The notes: a model not told the origin generated them from the sequence alone. Numbered from the stretch's first letter, positions 23,011 through 31,164 are shown. The stretch is DNA of 64,000 nucleotides from Bradyrhizobium ottawaense (GCF_900099825.1 NZ_LT629693.1:8257001-8321000); one strand, 5' to 3'. Program-made: numbers and translations.

Positions 23011-23193
23011 ATGGCCCGACGTACCAAGCAGAGCAAGGTCGACGCCGCCCGCATCCAGCGCGCGGTGACCGGGATACTGATCCCGATGACGTCCATCACC
23101 CGCGTCTATGCCCACGCCGAAAAGCTGATCGCCGAGGGCGCCGACGACGACCACCTCGCGAACGGCATTCGCGTTTTCTTAGGAGGCCTGTGA
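23011..23193 (+). CDS. Hypothetical protein, 60 aa
   Basis: Basic N-terminus and helical body, unknown family. Its TGA overlaps the next ATG. Confidence 0.55.
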   Translation: MARRTKQSKVDAARIQRAVTGILIPMTSITRVYAHAEKLIAEGADDDHLANGIRVFLGGL

Positions 23194-23465
23194 TGCTGCC
23201 GGCATCCCCTCACCCGTTCGACCCGATGCAGGCTGATCCGGCCATCGTCGAGTCCCAGGACAACGCGGTCCGCACGACCCGCACGTTCTGCGAACGTGGT
23301 CTGGATGCGTTCGAGTTCCGCTGCTCCGAGAGTAACCGACACTACGTCGTCACCCGGACCGGCGAGGCCGCGCGCTGCTTCGAGTTCGACCAGCTCGTCG
23401 CCTTCACCTCGTCCCGCATGATCCAGGCGCTCAACAAGCCTTGGTCGCTACCCGGACGGGCCTGA
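23193..23465 (+). CDS. Hypothetical protein, 90 aa
   Basis: ATG 23193 with a strong AGGAGG 6 bases upstream (a GTG three bases earlier is less well placed). Mixed alpha/beta, unknown family. Confidence 0.6.
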   Translation: MLPASPHPFDPMQADPAIVESQDNAVRTTRTFCERGLDAFEFRCSESNRHYVVTRTGEAARCFEFDQLVAFTSSRMIQALNKPWSLPGRA

Positions 23466-23674
23466 TGATCCTGACCGCAAAGACCGAAGGCGCATTCTGT
23501 GTCGCCGCCAATCTGCCCTGCTCGCTGCCCTTGGGCGGCTGGCGGGTCGATGTCGATCCCGACATGGCACATGCCCTCGATCCCGAGGACTACTTCGAGA
23601 CCAGCAGGATGACGGCACGCAATACGCCGCACCCGCTTTCACCCACACCCCATCCCTCATGGAGCGAGATATGA
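23465..23674 (+). CDS. Hypothetical protein, 69 aa
   Basis: ATG overlaps the upstream TGA. Pro/His-rich C-terminus. Unknown family. Confidence 0.5.
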   Translation: MILTAKTEGAFCVAANLPCSLPLGGWRVDVDPDMAHALDPEDYFETSRMTARNTPHPLSPTPHPSWSEI

Positions 23675-23916
23675 CCGCCCACAAGCGCATCAAGGTGACG
23701 GACGATCTGGGCAATGTCGCCTACATCCATCGCAACCAGCTTGGCTGGACCTGCACGCTCGCCAACGGCATTCCGGCCAGCTTCTTCTACGCAGTCGGAA
23801 ATGTCGACGAGACGGCATTTCGATTTCATCTTGAAGATGCTGCTGATGATGATGCCCGACTGAACGTCGTCAAGGATCACGCTGGACCTCGCCGAAAGGT
23901 GGAGTTCTTCAGCTAA
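23671..23916 (+). CDS. Hypothetical protein, 81 aa
   Basis: ATG 23671 with GGAGCGAG upstream. Beta-rich N-terminal half (KVTDDLGNVAYIHRNQLGW), acidic middle. Unknown family. Confidence 0.55.
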   Translation: MTAHKRIKVTDDLGNVAYIHRNQLGWTCTLANGIPASFFYAVGNVDETAFRFHLEDAADDDARLNVVKDHAGPRRKVEFFS

Positions 23917-24025
23917 CGAGGCCCCGAGGTGTGCAGTAAAGCGGTCTGCACACATAGGCAGGGGAAATCCGCAGCGGTCAAAAACTAGGGTCTAGGAGAC
24001 ATGGCGTCCCGCACGCCAGCCGAGG

Positions 24026-24292
24026 ATGACCCGCCATACAGAGAGCAAGACGTTCGCGATCCCGGAGAAATGGGTAGCGTATTCATTGGTTGCTGCGACC
24101 CAAACGCAGTGGCGAGGCCGGCGCTATCCGGCCATTCAATTCGAGGCATTGATGCAGAACAAGTTTTTGGCTGCCGCCATCTGGATCGGTCTGGCGCTCT
24201 GGTCGTCGAGCGACAACACGGGTGTGATCTTCCTGATTTCCTACTCGTGTCTGCTGATCGGATACAAGTTCGGCAAGGCCAACGCTGACTAG
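24026..24292 (+). CDS. Small membrane protein, up to 88 aa
   Basis: C-terminal half has two hydrophobic stretches (FLAAAIWIGLALW, GVIFLISYSCLLIGYKFG). The start is uncertain: ATG 24026 or an internal ATG near 24152. A competing frame from ATG 24001 has a better ribosome site (AGGAG) but poor protein character, so a small upstream peptide or a frameshift is possible. Confidence 0.45.
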   Translation: MTRHTESKTFAIPEKWVAYSLVAATQTQWRGRRYPAIQFEALMQNKFLAAAIWIGLALWSSSDNTGVIFLISYSCLLIGYKFGKANAD

Positions 24293-24299
24293 CTTTCGT

Positions 24300-24362
24300 C
24301 CCCCGCCGTGTAGCGCCTGCCTTGCGTGATACGGCACGCCGCACATGCGGACACGGTGGGGG
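24300..24362 (+). ncRNA. Structured RNA element, copy 1
   Basis: 63 bases folding as an 11-bp closing stem (CCCCCGCCGTG with CACGGTGGGGG, one G-T pair), an inner hairpin GCGTG-ATACGG-CACGC, and a second hairpin CGCA/TGCG. Copy 2 lies at 24520 with compensating base changes. Strand is assumed from neighbouring genes. Confidence 0.65.
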
Positions 24363-24519
24363 TCGTCACTAAATTCAACTGCCACGGAGAAAGACAATGA
24401 AGTAAGCGACCCCGCCTAGATGACACAGCACGGACGACCTTTATGACCGGAGCAGCCGGGAGCGACCGGACCCAATGCACGACCAGCGGCGTGCCAACCA
24501 ATCCGCTGGAGCTATTCGT
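24363..24519. other. Spacer between the two RNA elements
   Basis: 157 bases with no gene supported; a short open frame starts at 24397 (ATGAAGTAA, immediately stopped). No hairpin of note. Confidence 0.4.
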
Positions 24520-24581
24520 CCCTCACCGTGACTGCCTGCCTTGCGTCATACGGGACGCCGCATTTGCGGACACGGTGAGGG
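24520..24581 (+). ncRNA. Structured RNA element, copy 2
   Basis: 62 bases, same fold: perfect 11-bp stem CCCTCACCGTG/CACGGTGAGGG, hairpin GCGTC-ATACGG-GACGC, and CGCA-TT-TGCG. Relative to copy 1, C-G became T-A in the closing stem and G-C became C-G in the inner stem, while CTGCCTT and ATACGG are unchanged. Confidence 0.65.
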
Positions 24582-24802
24582 ATTGAACGAAATGGGAGGG
24601 CGGCAGGCCGCCCACAAAAGCGAGAGGCTGATCCCGGCTCGCGCCCTGCTGCTTCCCCGAAGGAAGTAGTCGTCGGTTGGAGGCAGACCTGCCGTCAGAT
24701 ACCCCAAGCTCTGATGGTGGTGGAGAGAGAACCTCGCGAACCGACTGCAATTTACGCCAGAGGTGCGCCTTGTGGCTTGTTTGAATGCGAATGAGGAATG
24801 AG
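24582..24802. other. Leader region of the 24.8-28.7 kb operon
   Basis: No gene supported. GGGCGGCAGGCCGCCC at 24598-24613 is a strong short hairpin. The shared leader CCAGAGGTGCGCC and a GAAT element (24776-24791, CTTGTTTGAATGCGAA) sit directly before the first gene. Confidence 0.5.
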
Positions 24803-25201
24803 ATGACCGACAGATCGACCATCCACGCCATCCTCGTGGCGGCGCGCAAGCGCATCGAGAACCCTGCCAATTGGTGTCAGGAGTGGCACTTCCTTTTCAC
24901 GGACGGCACTCCCTGGCTCTGGTCCTCCGTGATCACAGAGTCTGGATACCTGCTTCCTGGCCCGGAACAGTTGGCCTACGTCCGAACCAATGTCGCCCGA
25001 TGCTGCGCTGACGGCGCGATCCTGCTGGAAGTTTTGAACGATCAATCGCAGGCCTACATCGAGGCTGAGGACATCATGCGTACCGAGGCCCAGCGCCTCT
25101 ACGGCATGACCTATTCCAAGGTCAACGACAGCGAGGACGGTCACGCCAAGGTGCTGAAGGTGTTCGACGCGGCAATCGCCTGGGCATCGGAAGCAGAATG
25201 A
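24803..25201 (+). CDS. DUF6197-like protein, copy 2 (132 aa)
   Basis: Start at ATG 24803. AILVAARKRIENPANWCQEW, RCCADGAILLEVL and MTYSKVNDSEDGHAKVLKVFDAAIAW match the 22621 gene position by position, indicating an old duplication. Function unknown. Confidence 0.65.
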   Translation: MTDRSTIHAILVAARKRIENPANWCQEWHFLFTDGTPWLWSSVITESGYLLPGPEQLAYVRTNVARCCADGAILLEVLNDQSQAYIEAEDIMRTEAQRLYGMTYSKVNDSEDGHAKVLKVFDAAIAWASEAE

Positions 25202-25374
25202 ACCCCTTCGAATTTTACGACGCCGGTTACCTCGCCGGCCTCGAAGGCGATGACGCATGCCCGCATCTCGCCTTCACCCTTCCCTGGCTCTGGTGGCGCA
25301 CCGGCAACTTCGTCGGTCATCACACCATGTGCTCGCAACTGGAAGCCATCGCGCTCCTATTCGAACAGGACTGA
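25198..25374 (+). CDS. Hypothetical protein, 58 aa
   Basis: Trp-rich (TLPWLWWRTGNFVGHH). ATG overlaps the upstream TGA. Unknown family. Confidence 0.55.
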   Translation: MNPFEFYDAGYLAGLEGDDACPHLAFTLPWLWWRTGNFVGHHTMCSQLEAIALLFEQD

Positions 25375-25376
25375 GC

Positions 25377-25607
25377 ATGACCAAGCGCAAGAACCAGCCC
25401 GAGACGAATGTCGAGTTCGTCACCCGCCTCATCGAGTTCAGCAACTACGGACCGTTGGCGCAGCTCTTCATCCTCGAAGCCATCCGCAACTGGGCAGACC
25501 TCGTCGCCAAAACCGAACCGGCAAAGGTCGATACGCCAATGATCAGCGGCCATGCCTGGGTCGGCGTTGCCCGCGAGATCAAGGCAAAGATTGAGGAGCG
25601 TCAATGA
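25377..25607 (+). CDS. Conserved phage protein, 76 aa
   Basis: The pattern FVTRLIEFSNYGPLAQLFIL, then MISGHAWVGVAREIKAKIEE recurs in many phages of Gram-negative hosts. Helical, cytoplasmic, function unknown. Confidence 0.65.
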   Translation: MTKRKNQPETNVEFVTRLIEFSNYGPLAQLFILEAIRNWADLVAKTEPAKVDTPMISGHAWVGVAREIKAKIEERQ

Positions 25608-25858
25608 GGCAGTTGATCCACGATCCTCGCGATGCCTGCAAGTGCTCCTACTGCGGCATCAAGGAAGACATTCACCTGCTCGACGGTGTGCTCGACAAGC
25701 ATGGCAACGACACCGGCAAGCTCGGATGCATCAAGTGCTACCCGACCGAAGGATGGTGCTGCGGTAGTCCCGAGATGATCGAGATGAGCATCGCCCCTTC
25801 CCTCCGCCCTTTCTACGACCAATACGCCGCAAGCGAACAATGGAACATGCGCCGATGA
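25604..25858 (+). CDS. Cys-rich zinc-binding protein, 84 aa
   Basis: Seven Cys, including CKCSYCG near the N-terminus and CIKCYPTEGWCCG, fit one or two zinc knuckles. ATG overlaps upstream TGA. Role unknown. Confidence 0.6.
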   Translation: MRQLIHDPRDACKCSYCGIKEDIHLLDGVLDKHGNDTGKLGCIKCYPTEGWCCGSPEMIEMSIAPSLRPFYDQYAASEQWNMRR

Positions 25859-26550
25859 CAGACCAGCTCGAAACTATCCTCCGCCGCGTCGTCCATCCTA
25901 ACTGCGATGCAGACGTGCCGGCCCTTGCCGATCGCATCAAGGGCATGTTCCCCGGCTTCACCAATCTCGAGATGGAAGCGGCGCTGTGCGTGTGGGAATG
26001 CCTCAACGAATGGACGCTCGGCACCGAAGAGCAGGTCGAGGCCATGCGCGTCAACTGCGAAGAGCATTCCCACGAAGCGCTTCGGCTTGAGTGGATCGAG
26101 ATGCGGGAAGCAACAGGGTCCGGCGAGATGCGCTCGCAGTCGATCTTGCTCGGCAAATGGTGCCTGGAGATCTACGACATCCTGACCAAGCGTAACGAGG
26201 ACTTCTTCGGTTACTGGTCATACGACTGGGAAGTGATCCCGGCCATGCTGAAGCATGCCGTCTGCAAGGATGGCAAGGCCTCGATGTATCGCGGCGATTA
26301 TATCTACGCCGGTGGCGAGCTGATCGACCCGCACAGCGCTGCCCAGCTGGTGGCGCAAGAGTTCATCCAGCGTGGTTTCGATGACGAGTGCAGGCGTGAG
26401 GCCGACAAGCAGTGGGCTTATGCCGACCTGGTCACAGACGACGCTGGCGAGCGCATGCGCCAAGCCTTCGAGATTGGCGAAGAGCCGGCCGCGTTAGTGA
26501 AGTGGCTCGGCGAAAAGTTCGACCTCACACCTGCATCCGGGTATTTTTGA
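25855..26550 (+). CDS. Hypothetical protein, 231 aa
   Basis: Start ATG 25855 overlapping the upstream stop; a start at 25840 would lie deeper in that gene. Acidic helical protein, no domain recognised. Confidence 0.65.
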   Translation: MTDQLETILRRVVHPNCDADVPALADRIKGMFPGFTNLEMEAALCVWECLNEWTLGTEEQVEAMRVNCEEHSHEALRLEWIEMREATGSGEMRSQSILLGKWCLEIYDILTKRNEDFFGYWSYDWEVIPAMLKHAVCKDGKASMYRGDYIYAGGELIDPHSAAQLVAQEFIQRGFDDECRREADKQWAYADLVTDDAGERMRQAFEIGEEPAALVKWLGEKFDLTPASGYF

Positions 26551-27170
26551 TGACCGACAATATCAGCCTGTTCAAATCCTGCCCGTGCCCCGCGCGTTCA
26601 CCATGGGGAGCCATCCAGACCAAGCGCGAACTGGCGCCTGGCATCTGGTCGGTCTCGACCGCGGGGCACGGCGGCATCAAGCTTTCCCGAGAACGAAACG
26701 CTGGTGTCCCGGACTATATGCGAGCCGAGGGCGGCTGGTATGAGGAAGATTGTCAGTGGTCGATCGCAGCGATGATCTATCCTGGAGCTTTCCAGCGCGT
26801 CGTCCAGATTGATGGTCGGCCTGACAAGACCGAGTACGACTACGCTCTCGACTCATTCCGTGGCTGGTACCCTGACGAGTACGAGAGGTTCTTCAACGTC
26901 AAGCTCCTGCCCGGAGAGTCGCGGAGCCGAGACGAGAGGATCTTCATCGAAGAGACAAAGGACAAGTTCGTCCTGCGCTCTGCTTGGGGAGACTGGGCGA
27001 GCTGGGTGCCAAAAGGCAAGGTCGGCGTCTGCGCAAGGCGGGCCAGCGATGGAGCCGAGAAGTGGTTCCTGATCGGCGAAACCTACACTGAGCGACGTGC
27101 AAAGGGCATGCACGGCATCGTCATCGATCCATCAGTCGACACTGAAATCGAGAAACCGGAGAACCCGTGA
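26550..27170 (+). CDS. DUF7007-like protein, 206 aa
   Basis: N-terminal PWGAIQTKRELAPGIWSVST, GHGGIKLSRERN, then GGWYEEDCQWS match a phage domain of unknown function (DUF7007 type). ATG overlaps the upstream TGA. Likely cytoplasmic. Confidence 0.6.
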   Translation: MTDNISLFKSCPCPARSPWGAIQTKRELAPGIWSVSTAGHGGIKLSRERNAGVPDYMRAEGGWYEEDCQWSIAAMIYPGAFQRVVQIDGRPDKTEYDYALDSFRGWYPDEYERFFNVKLLPGESRSRDERIFIEETKDKFVLRSAWGDWASWVPKGKVGVCARRASDGAEKWFLIGETYTERRAKGMHGIVIDPSVDTEIEKPENP

Positions 27171-27637
27171 TGTCATATTCTTGCGTCGATTTTGTCGACA
27201 CCATCCTCAACCTGCTCAACATCAAGGTGCCTTTGGAGGATCAGGATAATCCGCAAGGACAGGCTGAACTGGCTGGGGCTGAGATCCTCCGGCTTCAGGC
27301 CTCCGACGCTGCCTTGAAGGCACGGCCGGCAACCTCAATGGAACGAATGCTCTATCTGGTCGCCCCAATCCACGATCAATGTCCCGTCGATCAGGACGGT
27401 GTGGTCATCCGCGACCTTTTCGTCTGGGCGACCGACGCCAGCGAGGCCGTCAAGTTCTGGCGGGAATATTACGAGATCGGCGACGACGAAGACCTTGAGG
27501 AATACCCGCTCGGCATGACCGAAAACGTTCGCGTCTTCGAATGCCCGATCATGCCGAACGCCGCTCCGTCAGGCGCTGTCTGCTGGGGTCAAGTTCACTC
27601 TTACGGCGCAACCGTCAACGAAAGGATCGAGCTGTGA
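27170..27637 (+). CDS. Hypothetical protein, 155 aa
   Basis: ATG 27170 overlaps the upstream TGA. C-terminal half (LFVWATDASEAVKFWREYY) has a pattern common in phage unknowns. No domain assigned. Confidence 0.6.
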   Translation: MSYSCVDFVDTILNLLNIKVPLEDQDNPQGQAELAGAEILRLQASDAALKARPATSMERMLYLVAPIHDQCPVDQDGVVIRDLFVWATDASEAVKFWREYYEIGDDEDLEEYPLGMTENVRVFECPIMPNAAPSGAVCWGQVHSYGATVNERIEL

Positions 27638-28071
27638 AGAAGCGAGCGTACATCACGATGACCCTGGCTGTTGATCTGGATATGGTTGCCGGCCCCTGGG
27701 ACAAATCGACCGACTACACTGACGCAATCCAGCGTCAGTTCCACAGCGCTGCCTGCTACGATCCCGAGCTGACAGTCCACGAGATCATCGAGCGGAACTA
27801 CGACTACGTCGAAGGCAAGGGCTATGTCCGCCCCACCGTCTTCACGATTGTCGATCCATCCCCCGCTCAACGTCTCGCAGAGGATAACGCGGGCACCTGG
27901 GGCGAACACCACACCTTCACGCCAGCGGACTGGCGAATGGACGTCGATAATCACGACACCCGCGCCGGCTACTGGGACTGGGTTCAGGCGATGATCGAAG
28001 CGTCAGAACGTGTCGACGATCCCGACTATGACGACGACGGCAACCTTCGTCCCGGTGTCGACCATGCGTGA
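27634..28071 (+). CDS. Hypothetical acidic protein, 145 aa
   Basis: GTG 27634 overlaps the upstream TGA (GTGA). Asp/Tyr-rich C-terminus. Unknown family. Confidence 0.6.
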   Translation: MKKRAYITMTLAVDLDMVAGPWDKSTDYTDAIQRQFHSAACYDPELTVHEIIERNYDYVEGKGYVRPTVFTIVDPSPAQRLAEDNAGTWGEHHTFTPADWRMDVDNHDTRAGYWDWVQAMIEASERVDDPDYDDDGNLRPGVDHA

Positions 28072-28324
28072 GTACGTCAATGCCAACTGCAGCAGCTGGA
28101 AGATCGACGACGGCGAGCACGACGTCATCATCCTATTCTTCTCTGGACCCAGGGGCGGCACGCAGTTCACCGGCAACATGACGCCGGATCAGGCCCGCCA
28201 TCTGCGGGACAATCTCGACAAGGCCCTACTTCGGATTGAAGGAGCGGCGCCAACCGGCAGCATCGACCATATGCCCGACAACAACTCCGACGCCGTTGAC
28301 GCAAACGGCAGTCCAACCTGGTGA
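28064..28324 (+). CDS. Hypothetical protein, 86 aa
   Basis: ATG 28064 just inside the previous gene. The middle (MTPDQARHLRDNLDKAL) resembles small phage proteins. Unknown function. Confidence 0.55.
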   Translation: MREYVNANCSSWKIDDGEHDVIILFFSGPRGGTQFTGNMTPDQARHLRDNLDKALLRIEGAAPTGSIDHMPDNNSDAVDANGSPTW

Positions 28325-28328
28325 CGTC

Positions 28329-28526
28329 ATGACGGAATACCGCATCAAGGTGGCGCGAACCACCATCGAGGAGTTCATCGTCCACGCCAACAATCCTGTT
28401 CACCTTCAGGAAAAGTGGCCGGACTCCATCGGAGTTGCCGATCCCGTCGAGTCCTACAGCGACGGCGACGAGCTTCTCCAGTTCACCGATGAGGAGACCG
28501 GTCACACGGTCGTGGTGAAATCATGA
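28329..28526 (+). CDS. Hypothetical protein, 65 aa
   Basis: ATG 28329. Beta-rich start (TEYRIKVARTTIEEFIVHA). Overlaps the next gene by 4 bases. Confidence 0.55.
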   Translation: MTEYRIKVARTTIEEFIVHANNPVHLQEKWPDSIGVADPVESYSDGDELLQFTDEETGHTVVVKS

Positions 28527-28708
28527 AGCTCTACTCAATCCCAAGCCTGACGGAGCTACTTCAGGAGCTGCTGCACACCAAGAACTTCGCAACCGTCAGG
28601 TCCAACACAAATCGGGGCGTGATCGAGGTCTGGCAGTTCGACACATCCGGCAAAGTGTCGCAACGGTTTCTGATCAGGGTCGATAACGCCCCGGGCGAAC
28701 CGCTCTAA
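28523..28708 (+). CDS. Hypothetical protein, 61 aa
   Basis: ATG overlaps the upstream TGA. Helical start then beta segment. Last gene of a run of ten overlapping genes; the tRNA follows 9 bases later. Confidence 0.55.
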   Translation: MKLYSIPSLTELLQELLHTKNFATVRSNTNRGVIEVWQFDTSGKVSQRFLIRVDNAPGEPL

Positions 28709-28717
28709 ACCCTAATT

Positions 28718-28792
28718 GCTCCCGTCGTCTATCGGCTAGGACGCCGCCTTCTCAAGGCGGAAAGGTTGGTTCGATTCCAGCCGGGAGCGCCA
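28718..28792 (+). tRNA. tRNA-Glu (anticodon CTC)
   Basis: Complete cloverleaf: acceptor GCTCCCG/CGGGAGC, anticodon stem CCGCC/GGCGG around TTCTCAA (anticodon CTC), T-arm GGTTGG-TTCGATT-CCAGCC-like, discriminator G and an encoded CCA. It would read GAG, a frequent codon in these GC-rich genes. Phage tRNAs commonly supplement host codon supply during late expression. Confidence 0.93.
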
Positions 28793-28818
28793 TCCATCAC
28801 ACACAAGGAAAATGAACC

Positions 28819-29220
28819 ATGAAACTGCACGCACTCTGTGCGTCGGCGGTAACGCTGATGCTTGCCCTCTCCGCCCCGGCCAAGGCCGGCAACGTCAACC
28901 GCGAGTTCATCGCTCTGGCAACCATCTCCTATGTGGTCGTCCAGAAGTGTTCCGATTACGAGTTCGTCGATAATGCCGCTCGGCGTGGCGCCGACAAGAT
29001 GGGTGCCGACTTCGACACCTACGCTCCCGCAGCCATGAATGCCATCTTCGCCATCATGGACATGGAATACAATCGAGAGAAGCTGATCCCCGAAGTAACG
29101 CAGAAAGTCCGGTCAGACCTGGGCGAGCTGGCTGATGACCTGAAGAAACGGGGTCTGGCCGGGTTCTGCAAGCGATACGGGACCGTGATGGTCAGCATCG
29201 ACTGGATGAAACGGAAATGA
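28819..29220 (+). CDS. Secreted hypothetical protein, 133 aa
   Basis: Signal peptide (LCASAVTLMLALSAPAKAG). Mature part helical with two Cys and Arg/Lys. ATG after AAGGAAAATGAACC. Exported by host Sec; function unknown. Confidence 0.65.
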   Translation: MKLHALCASAVTLMLALSAPAKAGNVNREFIALATISYVVVQKCSDYEFVDNAARRGADKMGADFDTYAPAAMNAIFAIMDMEYNREKLIPEVTQKVRSDLGELADDLKKRGLAGFCKRYGTVMVSIDWMKRK

Positions 29221-29312
29221 GGGCGATCGGCTTCCTGGATCTGCGGGTGTTCGCTGTCTCAACCGCCATGGCTCTGGCATTCATCGGCATCGTCAGTCGC
29301 GTTGCGTTTTAA
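29217..29312 (+). CDS. Membrane peptide, 31 aa
   Basis: Single span (VFAVSTAMALAFIGIVS). ATG overlaps the upstream TGA. Confidence 0.45.
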   Translation: MRAIGFLDLRVFAVSTAMALAFIGIVSRVAF

Positions 29313-29314
29313 TC

Positions 29315-29330
29315 ATTGCTTGAATGCAAC
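29315..29330 (+). promoter_or_regulatory. 16-bp GAAT element
   Basis: ATTGCTTGAATGCAAC, 37 bases before ATG 29368; a second half-site TGCAAATATCCTGCAAACGG follows. Confidence 0.6.
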
Positions 29331-29367
29331 GATTTGTTATGCAAATATCCTGCAAACGGAGGTTCCG

Positions 29368-29568
29368 ATGGTCGTCTTTCTTCTGGGCAGCTATGCCCTG
29401 CCCTTTCCGCTGATCAAGCTGAACTCGTTCTCCTACACCCACACCCACCGCGCCCCGGATGGTTTCGCCTGGAAAGAGGACATGCACCTGAAGGTGTGCG
29501 TACCCGGCGCCAGGCCTGCCCGACTCCGGATCGCCAACGATAACCAGAAGGTTGCCGACCATGGATAG
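29368..29568 (+). CDS. Hypothetical protein, 66 aa
   Basis: ATG with GGAGG 7 bases upstream. Hydrophobic N-terminus, then SYTHTHRAPDGFAWKED. Unknown family. Overlaps the SpoT-like gene by 8 bases. Confidence 0.55.
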   Translation: MVVFLLGSYALPFPLIKLNSFSYTHTHRAPDGFAWKEDMHLKVCVPGARPARLRIANDNQKVADHG

Positions 29569-30127
29569 AGTGAACGCTTACATCGAGGCCGGCTCCGATT
29601 TTGCCAGGGCCGCTCATGCTGACCACAAGCGTAAGTTCACAGGCGAGCCCTACTGGAACCATCTGCACGAAGTGGCAACAACGCTGCGCAGCTACGGCGC
29701 CACGCCGGATATCATCGTCTCCGGATATCTGCACGACACGATCGAGGACACCAAAGTTACCTACTTCGATCTGGTCAAGAAGTTCGATCGGAACGTCGCC
29801 GGCCTTGTGATGGAAGTCACCGATGTCAGTCGGGCAGACACTGGCAACACACCGGAAGGTGTGGGCAACCGGGCACTGCGAAAGGCGATGGATCGTCAGT
29901 TCCTGGCCGGTGCGTCCTGGCAAGGCCAGATGATCAAATGCGCTGACATGCTCAGCAACACCGCGGACATTCTGACCCACGGCGGCGGCTTCGCTCGGAT
30001 CTACATCCCGGAGAAGAAACTGCTGATCGATGTCCTCGATAAGGTCCGCAATGTCAACTATGCGATCTGGCGCGCTGCCTATGACCAGATCGTCCAGGCG
30101 GAAGACAAGCTCCGTGCCGCCGCTTGA
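29561..30127 (+). CDS. SpoT/MESH1-like HD hydrolase (alarmone hydrolase candidate)
   Basis: 188 residues. The HD signature is complete: GEPYWNHLHEV (His34), YLHDTIEDT (His58, Asp59, then Glu62/Asp63) and KCADMLSNT (Asp129). Order and spacing match the (p)ppGpp hydrolase half of RelA/SpoT and stand-alone MESH1/SAH enzymes, which remove the 3' pyrophosphate using Mn2+. No synthetase domain is present. In a phage this would counter the host stringent response; use on another nucleotide is possible. Coupled to the gene before it by an 8-base overlap. Confidence 0.8.
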   Translation: MDRVNAYIEAGSDFARAAHADHKRKFTGEPYWNHLHEVATTLRSYGATPDIIVSGYLHDTIEDTKVTYFDLVKKFDRNVAGLVMEVTDVSRADTGNTPEGVGNRALRKAMDRQFLAGASWQGQMIKCADMLSNTADILTHGGGFARIYIPEKKLLIDVLDKVRNVNYAIWRAAYDQIVQAEDKLRAAA

Positions 30128-30275
30128 ACACGGCCAACTCGTCAACTTCGGCGGCACAGACTTCCAGGTCGAGGTCGTCTCACCAAAATACACCAGACTG
30201 GTGCCGGTGAGCGATCCTCTCTGGATGCTGCGCTTTCTGGCAACGTTAGCGCCACCCAAGGGTAAAAAGAAATGA
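30114..30275 (+). CDS. Hypothetical protein, 53 aa
   Basis: GTG 30114, inside the end of the HD hydrolase. Beta-rich then basic C-terminus (PPKGKKK). Unknown. Confidence 0.5.
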   Translation: MPPLEHGQLVNFGGTDFQVEVVSPKYTRLVPVSDPLWMLRFLATLAPPKGKKK

Positions 30276-30436
30276 AGCGCTTGTTCCACGCCGTGATGAA
30301 CGGCATCTCGACCGTCGCCAACTACTGGTGGGCCGGTGTGATCTACATGGCTGCCGGCATTGACATCACCGAACCACACGAGGAGCGCTGGAAAGCAGAA
30401 CGGGAACTGATCGATGAAGATCAATCAGCCGCGTAG
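30272..30436 (+). CDS. Small protein, 54 aa
   Basis: ATG overlaps the upstream TGA. Amphipathic N-terminus with WWAGVIYMAAG and acidic tail. Possibly membrane-associated. Confidence 0.5.
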   Translation: MKRLFHAVMNGISTVANYWWAGVIYMAAGIDITEPHEERWKAERELIDEDQSAA

Positions 30437-30725
30437 CCATGAGGACCAGCTGTTAGCCAAGGCTGCTGCTGGTCGCCTGAAGGCCCGGATGCAGCAACGA
30501 CTGAAGCGATACAAGGTGACGCTGCAATGGCGCAGACCTGATGGCCTGCGTCCAGGCGGCGATCCCCACAACTGGCGTGACTGGCGAGTGTTCGCCGTGA
30601 TCCCGATCCTCTTCCACAGCGAGGAAGAGGCCTGGGACTACATGAGAATGGTGGACATCTTCAAGAACACAGGACGCAAGGCATCAGCCTCGGTCCAAGC
30701 GGTTCGCATCGCTATGCATTCCTGA
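30414..30725 (+). CDS. Hypothetical basic protein, 103 aa
   Basis: Arg/Lys-rich N-terminal half, C-terminal FHSEEEAWDYMRMVD. Unknown family. Converges on the GIY-YIG-like gene with a 14-base overlap at the 3' ends. Confidence 0.55.
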   Translation: MKINQPRSHEDQLLAKAAAGRLKARMQQRLKRYKVTLQWRRPDGLRPGGDPHNWRDWRVFAVIPILFHSEEEAWDYMRMVDIFKNTGRKASASVQAVRIAMHS

Positions 30726-31164
30726 TGGCTGCCTCGATCCGCTTCTTCCTCACATCTCTAACCTTGTCGAGCATCTGAACATGGCTGAAGGTCGGTATAT
30801 TGGTCTTATCCGTGGCAACCCGCAGGGCTTGCTGAGCGAACTCCGGCGTGACGTCGAACCAGTCTCCTGTGAGACGTCGTTTCGCCTTGTCGAGCAGGCC
30901 GACCGCCTCATTGAACAGCCGGATGGCGAGCATGTCGCCAGCGGTCCAGGCGATATCGTGGATCTGCAGCTCCTTCCAGCAACCCAGCTGTAGTTCCTGC
31001 ATCCGGTCCTTCAGCTGCTTGGACCAGCCGATGCGCAGCGGCCGGCCCCCTGAAGGACCGACCGCATAGACACATGCGAAACCGAGTTCACTAAAAATGG
31101 CGCGTTCCGGCTTCGTATGAAGCCAAGGGAGTCCGCAAACAATCTCGGTTTTCTGCATCACCAC
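30712..31164 (-). CDS. GIY-YIG-like nuclease domain protein, 150 aa
   Basis: CVYAVGPSGGRPLRIGWSKQLKDRMQELQLG then GDWFDVTPEFAQQAL follows the T5orf172/MUG113 branch of the GIY-YIG superfamily (first strand 'vYv', then 'R-I-G-x-S', Arg, and a later Glu/Asp-Trp-Phe). Such proteins are selfish or regulatory nucleases in phages. It is the only leftward gene between 20 and 48 kb, so it was probably acquired separately. Reads from a region sharing the GAAT element at 31180. Confidence 0.65.
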   Translation of the reverse strand: MVMQKTEIVCGLPWLHTKPERAIFSELGFACVYAVGPSGGRPLRIGWSKQLKDRMQELQLGCWKELQIHDIAWTAGDMLAIRLFNEAVGLLDKAKRRLTGDWFDVTPEFAQQALRVATDKTNIPTFSHVQMLDKVRDVRKKRIEAAIRNA

